NCBI GenBank assembly: GCA_002308235.1
Contig: DBVS01000140.1
Coordinates: 1 to 5,800, forward strand
Length of the DNA stretch: 5,800 nt
Source of the DNA: Lachnospiraceae bacterium UBA1258
GTDB lineage: Bacteria; Bacillota; Clostridia; Lachnospirales; Lachnospiraceae
Reading direction: 5' to 3'
Part shown: positions 4,542 through 5,800 of the stretch, one piece after another
Layout of the letters: each line of letters opens with the position of its first letter
Position numbering within the stretch: position 1 is the stretch's first letter
Position numbers and translations under genes: made by a program
The notes under the pieces: generated by a model
Databases searched by the model: none
What the model saw: only the letters and a program-made list of their open reading frames with translations
Told to the model about the DNA's origin: nothing

Positions 4542-5800
4542 ATGATAGCGGCAAACAATGTAACCTACAGAGTGGGCAAGAAAGCCCTTTTTGAAGATGT
4601 AAACATCAAATTCACGGAAGGAAACTGCTACGGACTCATCGGCGCCAACGGTGCCGGCAAATCCACGTTTTTGAAGATCCTTTCCGGCGCCCTTGATACA
4701 ACAAACGGTGATATCACCATCACACCCGGACAGCGTCTTTCGGTACTTGAGCAGGACCACTTCAAATATGATGCTTACCCGGTCATGGACACCGTGATCA
4801 TGGGAAACAAACGCCTTTACGATATCATGAAGGAAAAGGATGCAATCTACGCAAAGCCCGATTTTTCGGACGAGGACGGCATCAGAGCCTCCGAACTTGA
4901 AGGTGAATTCGCGGAATTGAACGGCTGGGAAGCGGAATCAAACGCTGCCATGCTTTTAAACGGCCTCGGAATCGATACCGAGTACCACTACTCCATGATG
5001 TCGGATCTCGACGGCAATCAGAAGGTTAAAGTACTCCTTGCCAAAGCACTGTTCGGAAATCCCGATATTTTGCTTCTTGACGAGCCTACCAACCACCTGG
5101 ATCTGGATGCCATCGCCTGGCTCGAGGAATTCCTCATTGATTTTGAAAACACGGTCATTGTGGTAAGCCACGACCGTTACTTTTTGAACAAGGTCTGCAC
5201 CCACACTGCGGACATCGACTACGGCAAGATCCAGCTCTACGCAGGAAACTACGATTTCTGGTATGAATCTTCACAGCTTCTTATCAAACAGATGAAGGAA
5301 GCCAACAAGAAAAAAGAAGAAAAGATCAAGGAACTGCAGGAATTCATCTCCCGCTTCTCCGCCAACGCTTCAAAATCCAAGCAGGCAACCTCCAGAAAGC
5401 GTGCCCTTGAAAAGATCGAGCTCGACGAGATCAAGCCTTCCAGCCGTAAATATCCTTACATCGACTTCAGGCCCGACCGCGAGATCGGTAACGAAGTTCT
5501 TTCCGTTGAGGGTATTTCCAAGACCATTAACGGCGAGAAGGTGCTTAACAACGTTTCCTTTATCCTTGGACACGACGACAAGGTTGCTTTCGTAGGTTCC
5601 AACGAACTTGCAAAGACCACGCTCTTTAAAATCCTGACCGGCGAGCTTGAGCCCGACGAAGGAAGTTACAAGTGGGGCGTTACCACCAGCCTTGCATACT
5701 TCCCCAAGGATTCCACCAACGAATTTAACAACGATTATACCATCGTAGACTGGCTTACGGGCTACTCTCCCGTGAAGGATGCCACCTACGTGCGCGGATT
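4542..5800 (+). CDS. ybiT: ABC-F family ATPase, YbiT type (C-terminus outside window)
   Basis: The first 419 codons of an ABC-F protein, cytosolic and without membrane segments. ABC-F proteins bind the ribosomal E site and act on stalled or initiating ribosomes. First ATPase domain: Walker A GANGAGKST (34-42), a degenerate signature DLDGNQ (155-160), Walker B ILLLDEPTNHLD (176-187) and H-switch VVSHDRYFLN (207-216). A charged helical linker (about 245-300) contains RFSANASKSKQATSR (271-285). That motif, together with DTVIMG and the KPDFSDEDG stretch, closely matches my recollection of E. coli YbiT rather than EttA or Uup. The second domain starts at about 318, and its P-loop reads GSNELAKTT (352-360), departing from GxNGxGKST/T. 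The rest, including the second signature and Walker B, is cut off. Degenerate first signatures occur in YbiT itself (APGWK in E. coli), so that feature is not damage. The gene has its own promoter and an AAAGGAG site 6 nt before the ATG. Confidence 0.92.
   Translation, partial: MIAANNVTYRVGKKALFEDVNIKFTEGNCYGLIGANGAGKSTFLKILSGALDTTNGDITITPGQRLSVLEQDHFKYDAYPVMDTVIMGNKRLYDIMKEKDAIYAKPDFSDEDGIRASELEGEFAELNGWEAESNAAMLLNGLGIDTEYHYSMMSDLDGNQKVKVLLAKALFGNPDILLLDEPTNHLDLDAIAWLEEFLIDFENTVIVVSHDRYFLNKVCTHTADIDYGKIQLYAGNYDFWYESSQLLIKQMKEANKKKEEKIKELQEFISRFSANASKSKQATSRKRALEKIELDEIKPSSRKYPYIDFRPDREIGNEVLSVEGISKTINGEKVLNNVSFILGHDDKVAFVGSNELAKTTLFKILTGELEPDEGSYKWGVTTSLAYFPKDSTNEFNNDYTIVDWLTGYSPVKDATYVRG

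Noticed and set aside
4254..4760. Minus-strand ORF of 168 codons
   Set aside because: It spans the divergent promoter region, overlaps both the lipoprotein gene and ybiT in other frames, and its sequence looks like antisense translation.
4542..5800. ABC-F gene considered as an antibiotic-resistance (ARE) type
   Set aside because: The linker motif SRFSANASKSKQATSR and the first-domain motifs match the YbiT housekeeping type, and no inducible leader peptide is seen.

Overview
The window looks like chromosomal DNA of a Gram-positive clostridial bacterium, most likely of the Lachnospiraceae (Butyrivibrio-like) type. The pointers are strong AGGAGG-type ribosome sites, A+T-rich promoters, intrinsic terminators, a lipoprotein signal, a large secreted DUF6273-type protein, membrane proteins with an N-terminal zinc ribbon, and a clostridial-style YbiT. 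The taxon is inferred from gene style only. No plasmid, phage, CRISPR, rRNA or tRNA gene was seen.

Layout. (1) Positions 1-1499, minus strand: the N-terminal 499 codons of a large secreted protein that runs off the left edge. It has a signal peptide, a DUF6273-like domain, an Ig-like segment and the start of an InlB-B-like repeat. (2) Positions 1500-1809: no gene, but a 165-bp inverted-repeat element whose arms (31 and 32 nt) enclose a core that folds as a four-way junction. It lies just after the stop of the next gene and is the least explained object in the window. (3) Positions 1810-2040, minus strand: a 76-residue cytosolic protein of unknown function. (4) Positions 2041-2282: a divergent control region with a near-consensus promoter for the plus-strand genes and a weaker candidate for the minus-strand gene. 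(5) Positions 2283-4123: two tandem paralogous genes for membrane-anchored zinc-ribbon proteins (281 and 288 aa). Each carries its own similar leader and terminator, so the whole unit was duplicated. (6) Positions 4148-4348, minus strand: a 66-residue lipoprotein with two CxxC pairs, convergent with the pair and sharing its terminator. (7) Positions 4349-4541: a divergent promoter region with a 17-bp palindrome. (8) Positions 4542-5800, plus strand: an ABC-F ATPase of the YbiT type, cut by the right edge, with an unusual second P-loop.

How the genes relate. Three neighbouring genes encode small cell-envelope proteins with a CxxC...CxxC zinc-ribbon pattern. In the paralog pair the ribbon should face the cytoplasm, with an alpha/beta-looking domain outside, an architecture that resembles TcaA/YvbJ-type proteins. 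In the lipoprotein the ribbon should be outside. They may belong to an envelope or stress function, but nothing in the sequence gives a substrate. YbiT is a ribosome-associated translation factor and probably an independent housekeeping gene. Apart from the inverted-repeat element and the tandem duplication, the window reads as an ordinary chromosomal region.
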